64,000 nt of DNA from Gammaproteobacteria bacterium. GTDB lineage: Bacteria; Pseudomonadota; Gammaproteobacteria; HK1. Position 1 is the stretch's first letter, and the number at the start of each line of letters is the position of its first letter. Positions 16,591 through 23,412 of the stretch are shown here, in pieces. Below the pieces are notes generated by a model. That model saw only the letters and a list, made by a program, of their open reading frames with translations. It was not told the origin of the DNA and did no database searches. Made by a program: the position numbers and the translations under genes. The stretch lies in the NCBI GenBank assembly GCA_012103455.1, contig WLWT01000003.1:186001-250000 (forward strand), written 5' to 3'.

Positions 16591-17343
16591 ATGAGAATCG
16601 TTTGGCAGATCGATCCCGATGACATCGCAAGAGTCAAAGGCTTTTACGAAGAACACTCCGACAATGCCTTCGTGAAGACTCGAATTACGACCAATCTGCG
16701 AACTGAAAAACCGCCGATCTCCAAGGGCGACTTCTGGGATCGAATGGTTGGCTGCTTGCTAACCACACAACAACGATCCGGGCCGGGTTCATCTGTCACA
16801 AAGTTCCTGCTCACGAGGCCGTCCCCACTGGAATACAAGACTTGCGTTGAGCAGGACAATCTTGGCGAGTTTGCACGCAAAGTGCTCAGCGAATTCGGCG
16901 GATTGCTCTACTACAACAACATCAGCAAGTTTCTCTCGGCCAACTTGCCCTTTCTGGAGAATGGTGGCTGGGAAACCACGTTCCAACACTTAGATGAAAT
17001 ACGGAGCAACTCTAGTCCTGAGACCGAGCGTCTTGCCGCCGAGTTTATCGACCGGCATTTCAAAGGGTTCGGGCCAAAGCAGTCCCGCAACCTCTTGCAA
17101 GGTCTGGGGATTTCAAGATTCGAGATCCCAATCGACAGCCGGATCACGAAATGGCTGAACTCCTCTGGATTTCCGGTCAAGCCGACAGCCAACGCATTGC
17201 AAGATCGGAATTATTACAACTTCGTTTCCGATGGATTCCAGGAACTCTGCAAGGCTTGCGACATCATGCCATGTGTTCTCGATGCCGCAATCTTCTCCAG
17301 CTTCGACGAAGGACAGTGGACTGAGGAGAACGTGGTGTGGTAG
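16591..17343 (+). CDS. HhH-GPD superfamily DNA glycosylase-like protein
   Basis: The helix-hairpin-helix and catalytic segment is FKGFGPKQSRNLLQGLGISR followed by EIPIDSRITKWL. The Lys in GPKQ and the Asp in PIDSR match the catalytic Lys/Asp pair of bifunctional OGG/AGOG-type glycosylases that remove oxidised or altered bases. An N-terminal region of 150 residues (KGDFWDRMVGCLLTTQQRSGP) contains the helical lobe. The ATG directly follows the nuclease stop codon (TGA ATG). The stop TAG at 17341 is followed by 132 further in-frame codable bases to the next gene, which is in the same frame. Confidence 0.7.
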   Translation: MRIVWQIDPDDIARVKGFYEEHSDNAFVKTRITTNLRTEKPPISKGDFWDRMVGCLLTTQQRSGPGSSVTKFLLTRPSPLEYKTCVEQDNLGEFARKVLSEFGGLLYYNNISKFLSANLPFLENGGWETTFQHLDEIRSNSSPETERLAAEFIDRHFKGFGPKQSRNLLQGLGISRFEIPIDSRITKWLNSSGFPVKPTANALQDRNYYNFVSDGFQELCKACDIMPCVLDAAIFSSFDEGQWTEENVVW

Positions 17344-17475
17344 CGAAGCCATGATTACGAAGAGAACTCGAATCTGAGAAAGCATCGCATTTCCGTCGAT
17401 GGCTCCAACTCGCTCCCATTTCCAATTCCAGACGGGTTCAAATGGCCGGATCATCTACGGGCCGAACGCCACCGC

Positions 17476-17967
17476 ATGACTGAGGCCAACACGTCGATGA
17501 TCAGCCGAGTAAGCAGGCTATTGAAATACTCCTACGACCAATACGAACTCGACGAAACCGCCAACATTCTTGGACACGAGTTCGCATTCACGCAGGAATA
17601 CGATGCCCATTACGCTCTACCGCCACTGGAGTCCTACACGCCGAAAGAGCACATTGCGATTACGGTTGATCAAGCACTTGCAGACAAGGCCACAACCCAA
17701 CTCCTTACTGGCGAAGAACCGCTCATTGCAATGACCCACCTGCACCGAGCCGTAAACGAGCCGCTTCCACGTCACAAGTGGATCGATGCAACCATTGCCG
17801 CTGAACTGGCGGTCAAAGAGTTCTTGATTCGGAAGTGTCCTGAGTTGAGGTCGCTGCTTGAGCGATTACCCTCACCTCTTCCCAGTCTAAAGAGCGTAGT
17901 CAAGTTAGTCAGTTCATGTCAAGCTACAGTGGTGATCGCGAGTCATCATGGCATAACAAAGCCATAA
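17476..17967 (+). CDS. Hypothetical protein, third gene of the nuclease-glycosylase block
   Basis: The protein contains HLHRAVNEPLPRHKWIDATIAAELAVKEFLIRKCPELRSLLERLPS, which resembles the first helices of HEPN-like proteins, but it then runs out in an attC site, where the stop codon lies. Codon-like sequence extends in the same frame upstream of ATG 17476 back to the TAG at 17341 (reading NLRKHRISVDGSN and DGFKWPDHLRAERHRM), without a start codon. The gene is probably truncated at both ends or separated from the glycosylase by a nonsense mutation. Function unknown. Confidence 0.5.
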   Translation: MTEANTSMISRVSRLLKYSYDQYELDETANILGHEFAFTQEYDAHYALPPLESYTPKEHIAITVDQALADKATTQLLTGEEPLIAMTHLHRAVNEPLPRHKWIDATIAAELAVKEFLIRKCPELRSLLERLPSPLPSLKSVVKLVSSCQATVVIASHHGITKP

Positions 17968-18038
17968 ACACGGATCGCAAAAAGCGCCGCTGGTATCTCG
18001 CTCTGCTTTTTTGCTCCCGGTTATGGTTGGCGTTAGGG
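17951..18038 (+). other. attC site (long)
   Basis: The site runs from GCATAAC to GTTAGGG (88 bases). Arms including CCATAA, CGG and GCAAAAAGC pair with GCTTTTTTGC, CCGG and TTATGG. The stop codon of the preceding ORF lies within it, as is usual for cassettes. Confidence 0.85.
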
Positions 18039-18148
18039 CCACACCCATTGATGACCGAGTCCGAGTTCTAGTGGAATGTAAAGGTCTGAGTGAATGGCCG
18101 CGAAACCACTGATGATTGTGGTACGTGCGGCTGGCTAGAGCCTAACGA

Positions 18149-18289
18149 ATGAATTCCATCGTGTCAGTGCCCAAGGAGCATCGTCGGATTCTAGATGAGC
18201 GTCTGAAATCATACCGCGAGCAGCCTGACGCCGATCGGCCGTGGGCAGAAGTGAAATTGGAAGTTCTACAGAGACTGGGTGAGAATTGA
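18149..18289 (+). CDS. Antitoxin, addiction-module component family
   Basis: This 46-residue protein, too short for most gene callers, has LDERLKSYREQPDADRPWAEVK, the signature of the small antitoxins that precede RelE/ParE toxins. Its stop overlaps the toxin start, giving tight coupling. It presumably binds and neutralises the product of the next gene and represses the pair. The start ATG follows GCCTAACGA, which may be a worn integron core. Confidence 0.75.
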   Translation: MNSIVSVPKEHRRILDERLKSYREQPDADRPWAEVKLEVLQRLGEN

Positions 18290-18687
18290 TCGAAGTTCGG
18301 CTTAGGGACGAGGCCGTCGATGATATTCTGGCCGCGACTGCGTGGTATGAATCCCGGTGTGCAGATCTGGGCGTTGAATTTGCGGCCGAGCTTGACGTGG
18401 TATTGGAACGCATTGTTGAAGGCCCCGAGCAGTACGCACGCCAATACGGCGAAGTCAGACGTGTTCTGTTGCGCTGCTTCCCTTACGCCGTGTACTTCGT
18501 TATCGACGGAGGCGTCGCACATGTTCTGGCTGTAACTTCACCAAAGACAAAGTCCGGCCGTGTGGCGCACGCGGGGTGGCGTGTGACGCCGAACAATTGC
18601 TTTGAGGCGGGCCATCCCCATTGGCTACGCGAATGTTCCTGCCGCTCAAGCAAGCCGTTGGGCGTAAAAGCGTGTAGCGAAGGATGA
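18286..18687 (+). CDS. RelE/ParE-family toxin
   Basis: The start is a TTG that overlaps the antitoxin stop. The core EAVDDILAATAWYESRCADLGVEFAAELD, then RQYGEVRRVLLRCFPYAVYFVID is characteristic of ParE/RelE toxins, which poison gyrase or cleave ribosome-bound mRNA. The usual protein ends near 95-100 residues; here the frame runs on through the attC site at 18588 to residue 133, replacing the normal C-terminal tail. This may be a fused or inactive tail created by cassette joining. Confidence 0.75.
   Translation: MIEVRLRDEAVDDILAATAWYESRCADLGVEFAAELDVVLERIVEGPEQYARQYGEVRRVLLRCFPYAVYFVIDGGVAHVLAVTSPKTKSGRVAHAGWRVTPNNCFEAGHPHWLRECSCRSSKPLGVKACSEG
18588..18663 (+). other. attC site
   Basis: The site runs from GCCGAAC to GTTGGGC (76 bases), with arms TTGCTTTGAGGCGG and CCGCTCAAGCAA pairing. 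It overlaps the 3' end of the toxin gene. Confidence 0.9.
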
Positions 18688-19053
18688 GGAGAATTCGAGA
18701 TCAGCCTTGATGCAGGCATGCCGACAGTGTTGTGATTTCGATACTCAAGCGCAGAAGAACAGAATTTATGTGCCAGTGTGGATACGGCTGCTGATGGCCG
18801 AGAATAGCTGCAAAGTTCAACAATGTTCGCTCGCCCAGGCTGGCCCGCAACGGCTCTGGAATGTCTGCGAAGCGCAAGCATCGCCCCTCGGTGCGAGGAC
18901 TCGTAGCCGGGCATCAGTCGCGGTAGAGTCTAGTACTTATAGACAAGCAGAAGTGGCAACAAGGTAGAAAGTCGATGTTTGAATTTCAACGCTGTCGATA
19001 TGCAGGTCGATATGCAGCGGGTTGCGAAGTTCGTTGGTGTAGTAAGCGCCTTC
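18664..19053 (+). repeat. Copy 2 of the repeated ~380-bp cassette
   Basis: The body between two attC sites matches copy 3 (61539-61917, opposite strand) nearly throughout and copy 1 (4627-4840) in part. It holds one small open frame in cassette orientation (18710-18967), whose second half is preserved in copy 3. No other gene is visible. Confidence 0.85.
18710..18967 (+). CDS. Possible small cassette protein, 85 aa
   Basis: The frame begins MQACRQCCDFDTQAQ. Its C-terminal part, LWNVCEAQASPLGARTRSRASV, corresponds to LWNICKAQALRLGARTRSRESV in copy 3, with both ending VATR and stop. Differences between copies fall mainly as residue changes rather than frame breaks in this half, which hints at coding. 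Against it: a poly-G indel shifts copy 3 near 61792, and composition is odd. No family recognised. Confidence 0.3.
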   Translation: MQACRQCCDFDTQAQKNRIYVPVWIRLLMAENSCKVQQCSLAQAGPQRLWNVCEAQASPLGARTRSRASVAVESSTYRQAEVATR

Positions 19054-19129
19054 GCCCAACAATGGCTTAGCGCTGGACTGGCCCATTCGCTGCGCGAATG
19101 CCCCAGCCGCTCAAGCCCAAGCGTTGGGC
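19054..19129 (+). other. attC site of repeated cassette
   Basis: The site runs from GCCCAAC to GTTGGGC (76 bases) with the palindromic CATTCGCTGCGCGAATG at its loop end. It is almost identical to the reverse complement of the site at 61464-61538. A further core-like GTTAGGC at 19156 may mark an older joint. Confidence 0.9.
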
Positions 19130-19209
19130 GCGAACCCACCTCCACTCTCGTGGGACGGTTAGGCGCACGCGTGGTAGGGCGGACTTAACTTCGGGGTGCA
19201 CCTAGCACG

Positions 19210-19608
19210 ATGACGATTCGAGAGGCCAGACATGTGACCATGGCAATGCTTCTTATCGGAGCAGTACTCGGCTATTCCGGAACGGTAGTCGCGGAAGGCG
19301 GAGTTCGTACCTTCTACAATGGGAACAAGTTGCAGCGCGCGTGTTACGACACCAGATCCGGCGAACCTCGCGCAGCGGTAGGCCACTACGCTGCCTGTGT
19401 TGGCTACTTGGCAGGGGTGCGGGATGCAGCCGCAGTGATTTTGCAGGCTTTGGAGGCGAGACCCATATTGTGCGCCCCCTTCGGAGTAACGCCGGAGCAG
19501 ATGCGTCAGGTATGGCTTAAGTTCGCTCAGGCGAATCCCGAGTTCTTGCACCTATCCGCCGCAAGTCTCGCTCTAGGGGTGTATAGAGAGACATGGCCAT
19601 GCCCTTAG
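19210..19608 (+). CDS. Rap1a/Tai-family immunity protein-like, exported
   Basis: An N-terminal hydrophobic segment (MAMLLIGAVLGYSGTVVA) looks like a signal peptide. The mature part has the Cys-rich pattern C...CVGYLAGVRDA...LCAPFGVTPEQMRQVWLKFAQANPEFLHLSAASLAL...WPC, which fits the Rap1a/Tai immunity family that protects the periplasm from T6SS amidase effectors. There is no effector gene nearby. As a solitary cassette it could give immunity against rivals. The start at 19210 is the first Met; 19240 or 19246 are alternatives. Confidence 0.7.
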   Translation: MTIREARHVTMAMLLIGAVLGYSGTVVAEGGVRTFYNGNKLQRACYDTRSGEPRAAVGHYAACVGYLAGVRDAAAVILQALEARPILCAPFGVTPEQMRQVWLKFAQANPEFLHLSAASLALGVYRETWPCP

Positions 19609-19628
19609 CCCGCTTGCTCCACAGCACC

Positions 19629-19709
19629 GCATAACAAGTCGCTCAAGTCGTTCGCTATGCTCACTTGGACGTCCCGCTTCGCGGGCCGCCGCTTAGCTCT
19701 CCGTTATGC
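19629..19709 (+). other. attC site
   Basis: The site runs from GCATAAC to GTTATGC (81 bases) with matching simple sites and internal GCTCAAG/CTTGGA-type and CCCGCTTCGCGGG pairing. It follows the immunity gene cassette. Confidence 0.9.
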
Positions 19710-19754
19710 CGATTCGCTTTGTTGGATATTGTATTGACATTGTAAGTACGTCGA

Positions 19755-20063
19755 ATGCATCATTCCCTAATGGAAGGTTGCTACTTCGTCAATGGAATTG
19801 AGTTCGTCTGGGATCTGGAGAAGGCTCGGCGAAACGTGCTTAAGCATGGTGTCGAGTTCCGGCAAGCCGTTCACGTCCTCTTTGACCCGTTTGTTCGCAT
19901 TGTCAATGCCGGAGTTGAGGAAGAAGTGCGTGATGCGGCAGTTGGATTCGACAACAGGTGGAATCTTCTATATGTAGTTCACGTAGTCCTCGAAGGCGAG
20001 AGCATTCGAATCATTTCTGCGAGGAAAGCAACGAGCGTCGAGCGTAGGCACTATGAAGATTGA
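19755..20063 (+). CDS. BrnT-family toxin
   Basis: The protein reads GIEFVWDLEKARRNVLKHGVEFRQAVHVLFDP and later ESIRIISARKATSVERRHYED, the complete BrnT signature (RelE-fold ribonuclease toxin of about 90 residues). A second Met at 19770 could be the start. A TTGACA-like box and the palindrome-like GTATTGACATTGTAAGTAC lie at 19731-19749 just upstream and may be the autoregulated promoter. It overlaps the antitoxin gene by 11 bases. Confidence 0.85.
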   Translation: MHHSLMEGCYFVNGIEFVWDLEKARRNVLKHGVEFRQAVHVLFDPFVRIVNAGVEEEVRDAAVGFDNRWNLLYVVHVVLEGESIRIISARKATSVERRHYED

Positions 20064-20346
20064 AACGATTAAAAAGCGTCTAGAGCGCGACCGTCCAATG
20101 TCGTCGGTGACTATCCGTATGCCGGACGATGTTGTCGAAGACCTGAAGCGAATTGCACCGATACTCGGGTTTAGTGGATACCAGCCACTCATTCGGGCCT
20201 ACGTTGGCGAAGGACTACGAAATGACCTTGAACGGCTAGAGGGTACGAACATATCGGCCCTTTTGGAAAGCCTCCGGGAACAAGGTGTTGCCGAAAAAGT
20301 CATTTCGAAGGCGCTAGAAGAATGCGGGATTGAAAAGTTGGCATAA
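20053..20346 (+). CDS. Antitoxin partner of BrnT (ribbon-helix-helix-like)
   Basis: The central part SSVTIRMPDDVVEDLKRIAPILGFSGYQPLIRAYVGEGLR resembles ribbon-helix-helix antitoxins with a CopG-like strand and YQxLIRxY helix, used by BrnA-type partners for DNA binding and toxin neutralisation. It overlaps brnT and its stop lies inside the following attC site. The 97-residue length and C-terminal helix fit an antitoxin. Exact subfamily is unsure. Confidence 0.75.
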   Translation: MKIETIKKRLERDRPMSSVTIRMPDDVVEDLKRIAPILGFSGYQPLIRAYVGEGLRNDLERLEGTNISALLESLREQGVAEKVISKALEECGIEKLA

Positions 20347-20435
20347 CAAGTGGGTGAACTTGACGGCCAACCCGCTACGCGGTTTGGTTCCCTCCGCGCT
20401 TCGCACTCCGGCCGCAGTTACCCTCACCGTTGTAC
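20341..20435 (+). other. attC site (long, one core degenerate)
   Basis: The site runs from GCATAAC to GTTGTAC (95 bases). Arms AAGTGGGTGAAC and GTTACCCTCACC pair, and an inner CCGCTACGCGG hairpin is present. The right core departs from GTTRRRY at one position. Confidence 0.75.
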
Positions 20436-20469
20436 TGCTTTAAGCAAATTCGGTGTATTTTAGGAGTAA

Positions 20470-20862
20470 ATGATGAAAAATATAATCACTGGTGTTTGGA
20501 TTGTTTGTATTTTTCCTCTCATGGTCGGATGTGCGTTTGATGTAATTCGGGTAGAACAGGTTCCCACGAGTCTATCGTCGGCTCAAAATTGCGATGATTC
20601 ATTCATTTTAACCAAAAAAATTGATATTCAACTTGACAGTGGATATAGCCGAATACTAAAAAAGGGAACGAAATGGAATTGCATTGGAAGTATAATACAA
20701 GGAGACGTTTACAAAACAAAAGATCAAATACTAACGGTAGAGGCATCAAATATATATGAAGCCAACATAGTCGTATCGTCTGGTGAGCTTGTAGGATTTT
20801 ATTTGCCAGTAGAGGGAACGTTTTCTCCCTTGGATAAAAGAATACAGCTCGTAACAAACTAA
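20470..20862 (+). CDS. Predicted lipoprotein, unknown function
   Basis: The N-terminus MKNIITGVWIVCIFPLMVGC is a lipoprotein signal peptide with a lipobox LMVGC, so the mature protein starts at Cys and is membrane-anchored. The rest (about 110 residues) matches no family I know. Codon use is AT-rich compared with the chromosome, in line with acquired cassette cargo. A TAGGAG ribosome site precedes the start. Confidence 0.65.
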   Translation: MMKNIITGVWIVCIFPLMVGCAFDVIRVEQVPTSLSSAQNCDDSFILTKKIDIQLDSGYSRILKKGTKWNCIGSIIQGDVYKTKDQILTVEASNIYEANIVVSSGELVGFYLPVEGTFSPLDKRIQLVTN

Positions 20863-20894
20863 AGTTCATCTACATACATCAACAGGGGAGTGTA

Positions 20895-21329
20895 ATGAAA
20901 GCAATATCAAAAATAGTCCTGGTGCTTATGGCTACCATTTACCTCGGGGGCTGTGCAACCGGTCCAAAATTCGCGGAAATATCACCATCGTTAGGCGCTG
21001 TTGCTCCTGATATTGGCAGGATATATGTTTATAGGACAGCTGTGTTGGGGGCGGCGTTACAGCCCGAAGTAAAACTCAATGGTGAGGTGGTAGGAAAGGC
21101 TGTTCCAAATGGATTCTTCTATGTGGACCAGGAGCCAGGCAACTATAAGATCGCAACCTCTACTGAAGTGGATAGGCATTTATCGCTTGCCTTAGAGAAG
21201 GGCCAAACCAGATATGTACGCCTAAATATCAGCATGGGCTTTTTCGTTGGTCATGTGTATCCGGAACTTGTGGAAAATGAGGACGGTGAAAAAGAAATTC
21301 AGCAATGTAGCTATACTGGTCAGAAATGA
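20895..21329 (+). CDS. DUF2846-like lipoprotein
   Basis: A lipobox LGGC at residues 17-20 follows a short signal peptide. The mature part, GRIYVYRTAVLGAALQPEVKLNGEVVGKAVPNGFFYVDQEPGNYKI, is typical of DUF2846 domain proteins. It follows the previous lipoprotein by 32 bases with a GGGGAG ribosome site and may be co-transcribed. Function of the family is unknown. It is the last gene of the first accessory island. Confidence 0.75.
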   Translation: MKAISKIVLVLMATIYLGGCATGPKFAEISPSLGAVAPDIGRIYVYRTAVLGAALQPEVKLNGEVVGKAVPNGFFYVDQEPGNYKIATSTEVDRHLSLALEKGQTRYVRLNISMGFFVGHVYPELVENEDGEKEIQQCSYTGQK

Positions 21330-21371
21330 CGCAGCTTAGTATCAAATTTGAACCGCGACAAAAATAGTTAA

Positions 21372-21391
21372 AGTGCATTTTTAGAGGTGCT
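21372..21391 (+). mobile_element. MITE right-end remnant
   Basis: The sequence gtgcatttttagaggtgctc matches the right end of type A MITEs. It marks the right border of the island and lies just downstream of the carboxylase stop codon on the minus strand. Confidence 0.7.
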
Positions 21392-21397
21392 CAGATG

Positions 21398-22945
21398 CTA
21401 AGGCCGCATACCGAAGTGCCTAGGCCCAGGCTCACGTAGCGCCGCCGCCGTGTCGGCGAAGTCACAGAGCAGCGCGCGGGTATCGCGCGGATCGACGATT
21501 TCCTCGATAAGGAAACTTTCCGCCGAGCGGAACGGCGAGCGCAGTTTGTTCAGCCGTTCCTCGATTTCTTCAAGCTTCGCCTGCGGGTCGTCAGCGGCGT
21601 CCAAATCCGCCCGGTAAGCCGCCTCGATACCGCCTTCTAGCGGCAGCGAGCCCCAGCGGCCCGACGGCCACGCGTAGCGGGTGCAATAGCGTCCGCCGTT
21701 ACGGTGGGCGGCGCCGGCCACGCCAAAAGCGTTACGCAAGATGACGGCGCACCAGGGCGTGGTGGTTTGCCACATGGCGCTCATGGCGCGAACGCCTTCT
21801 TTGATGGTGCCGGCTTGCTCGGCGTCGAGGCCGATGTGGAAGCCGGGGCAGTCCACCAGGTACACCACCGGGAGGTGAAAGGTTTCCGCCAGATCGACAA
21901 ATTTAGTGACTTTCTTGCAGGTGTAGGCGGTCCAGCAACCGCCATAGGAATAAGGATCGCTCGCCATCATCGCCACTGGCCATCCGTTCAGCCGGGCGAA
22001 GCCGGTAATGATCGAGCGGCCAAATTTACTGCCCATCTCGAAGAATGAGCCTTGGTCTACCACCGCTTCAATGATCGGGCGCATTTTGTAGACGTGGCGG
22101 ATGTTGCGCGGAATGGCGTCGATCAGCCAATCCACTCGCCGCTTCGGAGCGTCGTCCAAGGCGCCCCTAGGCGGCAGTTCATAGACGGAGTTCGGCAAGT
22201 AGGAGAGGAATTTGCGGGCGCACTCGAAGGCTTCTTCCTCGGTGTTGACGGCGTGGTCGATGGCGCCCGCTTTTAGTTGCAGATCGGTGCCGCCGAGTTC
22301 GTTTTTGGATAGCTCTTGACCGGTGCGCGCGACCACCGGCGGTCCGGCGACGAAGAGGGCGGATTTGTTCTTGACCATCACTGAGTAGTGCGATGCCGCT
22401 AGGTGCGCGGCACCCAATCCGGCCACGGAGCCCAAGCCGAGGGCGACGCGGGGGATGGTGGCCATGTTCTGTACCACGACCTCCCAACCGTCTACGCCCG
22501 GCACGTTGGCCCGGCCTGTGGTTTCGATGGTTTTGACCGAGCCGCCGCCGCCAGAGCCCTCTACTAAACGCACGAGTGGTAAGCGCAGTGCGTGGGCCGT
22601 CTGCTCGCACAGATTGTGTTTCTCTTTGATGGTGGCGTCGGCGGAGCCGCCGCGTACGGTGAAGTCGTCACCGCCGATGACCACGGGACGGCCATTCAAT
22701 TTAGCGCGGCCATAGACAAAGTTGGATGGGGTGAGGCGCGTCAGATCGTTGTTGCTGTCGTATTCGGCCAAGCCGGCGATTTTGCCGGTTTCGTGAAAGG
22801 TGCCGCTGTCGGCCAACAGTTGTATGCGTTCGCGGATGGTGTAGCGGCCACCGTCGTGTTGACGTTTGATCCGTTCAGGTCCGCCCAACTCCTCGGCGAA
22901 AGATTCGCGGCGGCGGAGTTCGTCCAGTTCTGTTTGCCAATTCAT
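21398..22945 (-). CDS. Acyl-CoA carboxylase, carboxyltransferase (beta) subunit
   Basis: The protein of about 515 residues has the paired crotonase-like halves of AccD/PccB-type carboxyltransferases: LVRLVEGSGGGGSVKTIE and GLGSVAGLGAAH in the N-terminal half, and VDCPGFHIGLDAEQAGTI in the C-terminal half. It transfers the carboxyl group from biotin to an acyl-CoA. I choose ATG 22945 after a GGACAGGA ribosome site rather than a TTG at 22981. The biotinyl and biotin carboxylase parts are not adjacent; remains of such genes lie at 63.2-63.8 kb. Substrate (propionyl, methylcrotonyl, other) is not determined. Confidence 0.85.
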   Translation of the reverse strand: MNWQTELDELRRRESFAEELGGPERIKRQHDGGRYTIRERIQLLADSGTFHETGKIAGLAEYDSNNDLTRLTPSNFVYGRAKLNGRPVVIGGDDFTVRGGSADATIKEKHNLCEQTAHALRLPLVRLVEGSGGGGSVKTIETTGRANVPGVDGWEVVVQNMATIPRVALGLGSVAGLGAAHLAASHYSVMVKNKSALFVAGPPVVARTGQELSKNELGGTDLQLKAGAIDHAVNTEEEAFECARKFLSYLPNSVYELPPRGALDDAPKRRVDWLIDAIPRNIRHVYKMRPIIEAVVDQGSFFEMGSKFGRSIITGFARLNGWPVAMMASDPYSYGGCWTAYTCKKVTKFVDLAETFHLPVVYLVDCPGFHIGLDAEQAGTIKEGVRAMSAMWQTTTPWCAVILRNAFGVAGAAHRNGGRYCTRYAWPSGRWGSLPLEGGIEAAYRADLDAADDPQAKLEEIEERLNKLRSPFRSAESFLIEEIVDPRDTRALLCDFADTAAALREPGPRHFGMRP

Positions 22946-23049
22946 GGGTCCTGTCCGGTGTGCTGTTGACGGGTTGATCAAACGAATAGCTTAGCCCGCA
23001 TTGCCGCTACAATGCGCGCACGTTGAGCAATCTGAAAAGGGGGATACCG

Positions 23050-23397
23050 GTGAGCGAAGCCATCAATTGGTATTACTACCGCAAGGGGTGAACGACCTGC
23101 GCCAAAGCATCCAAGTTTATGGATGCCCATGGGCTCGCGCCCGAAGAAAGCGTGCCCGCTTCGCGTAAGCTGGGCCGGGAAGACGCCGCCGCGCTGGCGG
23201 CTAAAGCCAAGACCATTATTGTTGCCAAAGGCAAGAAGGTCGCTACTTTTAGCGTCAGCAAGGGTCAGGTGCCGGATGGCGCGGTGGCGGCCATGCTCGG
23301 ACCTACCGGCAATCTGCGGGCACCTACGGTGCGCGCCGGGACGACGCTGTTGGTGGGGTTCGATGAAGAGCACTATCAAGAAGCGCTGATGAGTTGA
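23050..23397 (+). CDS. ArsC-family selenoprotein (in-frame UGA at 23089)
   Basis: Starting at GTG 23050, the frame reads MSEAINWYYYRKG, then UGA, then TTCAKASKFMDAHG and on to the stop at 23397. The UGA replaces the first Cys of the CxxC active site of an ArsC/Spx-like thioredoxin fold, giving UxxC. Downstream codons keep a full 115-residue protein (GPTGNLRAPTVRAGTTLLVGFDEE). Sixteen bases after the UGA lies a hairpin with six-base stems GCATCC/GGATGC and an eight-base loop containing G, suitable as a bacterial SECIS. A nonsense mutation is the alternative. An ArsC family (seleno)protein group is known. Confidence 0.8.
23107..23126 (+). promoter_or_regulatory. Candidate bacterial SECIS hairpin
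   Basis: Perfect six-base stems (23107-23112 with 23121-23126) enclose the loop AAGTTTAT. The loop starts 21 bases after the UGA at 23089-23091, in the range for SelB-dependent recoding. Confidence 0.6.
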
Positions 23398-23412
23398 AGC
23401 CGGTGCCGGCGG

